Positions 63,707 through 64,000 of a stretch of 64,000 bases of DNA are shown here, in pieces (the stretch's first letter is position 1; every line of letters begins with the position of its first letter). The DNA comes from an uncultured Bacteroidota bacterium (GTDB taxonomy: Bacteria; Bacteroidota; Bacteroidia; 2-12-FULL-35-15), in assembly GCA_903847205.1 (NCBI GenBank), contig CAINDA010000072.1, forward strand, positions 1 to 64,000. The letters are read 5' to 3'. The notes beneath the pieces are model-generated. The model saw only the letters and a program-made list of their open reading frames with translations. It made no database searches and was not told the DNA's origin. The position numbers and the translations under genes are program-made.

Positions 63707-64000
63707 CTAAAAATATTTTTTTATTTTTTCAAGAAATGCCAAGGGAGCTTGGCAAGGCTTATTAATTGCTGTTTTTATAAATACAAGAGAAGTGGAAGCA
63801 GTATTTAACAATTCGTTTTTCTGATTATAAATTTCATAATCAAAACAAATTTTCGCAGTCGGCAATTCCTTTACCGAAGTTTTAATAACCAGCAAATCGT
63901 CATATACAGCTGGTTTTAAATACTTAATGCTGCATTCGTAAACGGGTAACATAATTCCATTATCTTCCATTTCTTTATAGGAAGTCCCTAACTGCCGCAA
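63707..64000 (-). CDS. Acyl-CoA thioesterase (YbgC/FadM type), partial
   Basis: The gene is cut by the window edge, and the 97 residues visible are the C-terminal two-thirds of a hotdog-fold thioesterase. LGTSYKEMEDNGIMLPVYECSIKYLKPAVYDDLLVIKTSV is the region after the missing catalytic N-terminus in the YbgC/4-hydroxybenzoyl-CoA thioesterase family. It continues ICFDYEIYNQKNELLNTASTSLVFI and stops normally. The Met at the visible start is probably internal, because the catalytic Asp-containing N-terminus should lie beyond base 64000. Confidence 0.82.
   Translation of the reverse strand: MRQLGTSYKEMEDNGIMLPVYECSIKYLKPAVYDDLLVIKTSVKELPTAKICFDYEIYNQKNELLNTASTSLVFIKTAINKPCQAPLAFLEKIKKYF

Overview
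The window comes from a low-GC (roughly mid-30s %) member of the Bacteroidota. Several independent lines support this. Many genes are preceded by the Bacteroidota-type -7 promoter element TAnnTTTG. Two large proteins end in type IX secretion system (T9SS) sorting domains. The block bamD-rpoZ-coaBC-porD-recN is an order typical of the phylum. IspG is the long form, TamL is a lipoprotein-type BamA paralogue, and families such as DUF4290, DUF4835/PorD, GWxTD and DUF3347 are present. It looks like a chromosomal segment of a free-living or environmental species. No plasmid, phage or rRNA genes are seen.

Layout. 1-1.5 kb: the 3' end of a group II intron abuts an OmpA-like gene that appears to sit in an integron-like cassette, with an attC-like palindrome upstream. 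1.5-5.1 kb: a secreted-protein-like gene, a 41/42-bp non-coding tandem repeat, a nucleoside-type MFS permease, and a 44-bp-period REP array leading into a small GIY-YIG nuclease element with 27-bp inverted ends. 5.1-14.2 kb: housekeeping genes (BFN/UVR nuclease, EtfAB, DUF4290, IspG, fatty acid desaturase, Kup). 14.4-20.1 kb: a 1878-residue T9SS cargo protein with three ~388-residue repeats. 20.5-32.2 kb: FKBP isomerase, TamL, a SpoU rRNA/tRNA methyltransferase, RibBA, TamB and TsaD. 32.5-35.3 kb: tRNA-Ser(UGA), a GWxTD protein and a glycosyltransferase. 35.3-39.8 kb: a three-gene SMC-type condensin operon resembling MksBEF/Wadjet but without the JetD nuclease. 39.9-47.5 kb: TPR-SpoIIE phosphatase, MtaB, Maf, a C10 cysteine protease that is T9SS cargo, and a divergent DUF3347 protein. 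48.0-53.7 kb: a four-gene cluster (GMC oxidoreductase, alkyl-DHAP synthase-like FAD enzyme, glycerol-3-phosphate dehydrogenase, glycerophosphodiesterase) that suggests ether-lipid metabolism. 53.8-64 kb: a small secreted protein, FabI, DUF2490, RecN, PorD, CoaBC, RpoZ, BamD, ArgS and a partial thioesterase.

How the genes fit together. Envelope biogenesis is a strong theme: BamD, TamL, TamB, PorD and two T9SS cargo proteins. tRNA modification is represented by TsaD (makes t6A) and MtaB (converts t6A to ms2t6A). Lipid metabolism is represented by FabI, the desaturase and the putative ether-lipid cluster. The most interesting items for follow-up are the MksBEF-like operon, the alkyl-DHAP synthase cluster, the GIY-YIG/REP element, the intron next to an attC-like cassette site, and the lack of a canonical start codon in front of the full TamB signal anchor. 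All calls were made by reading the sequence; no database search was run.
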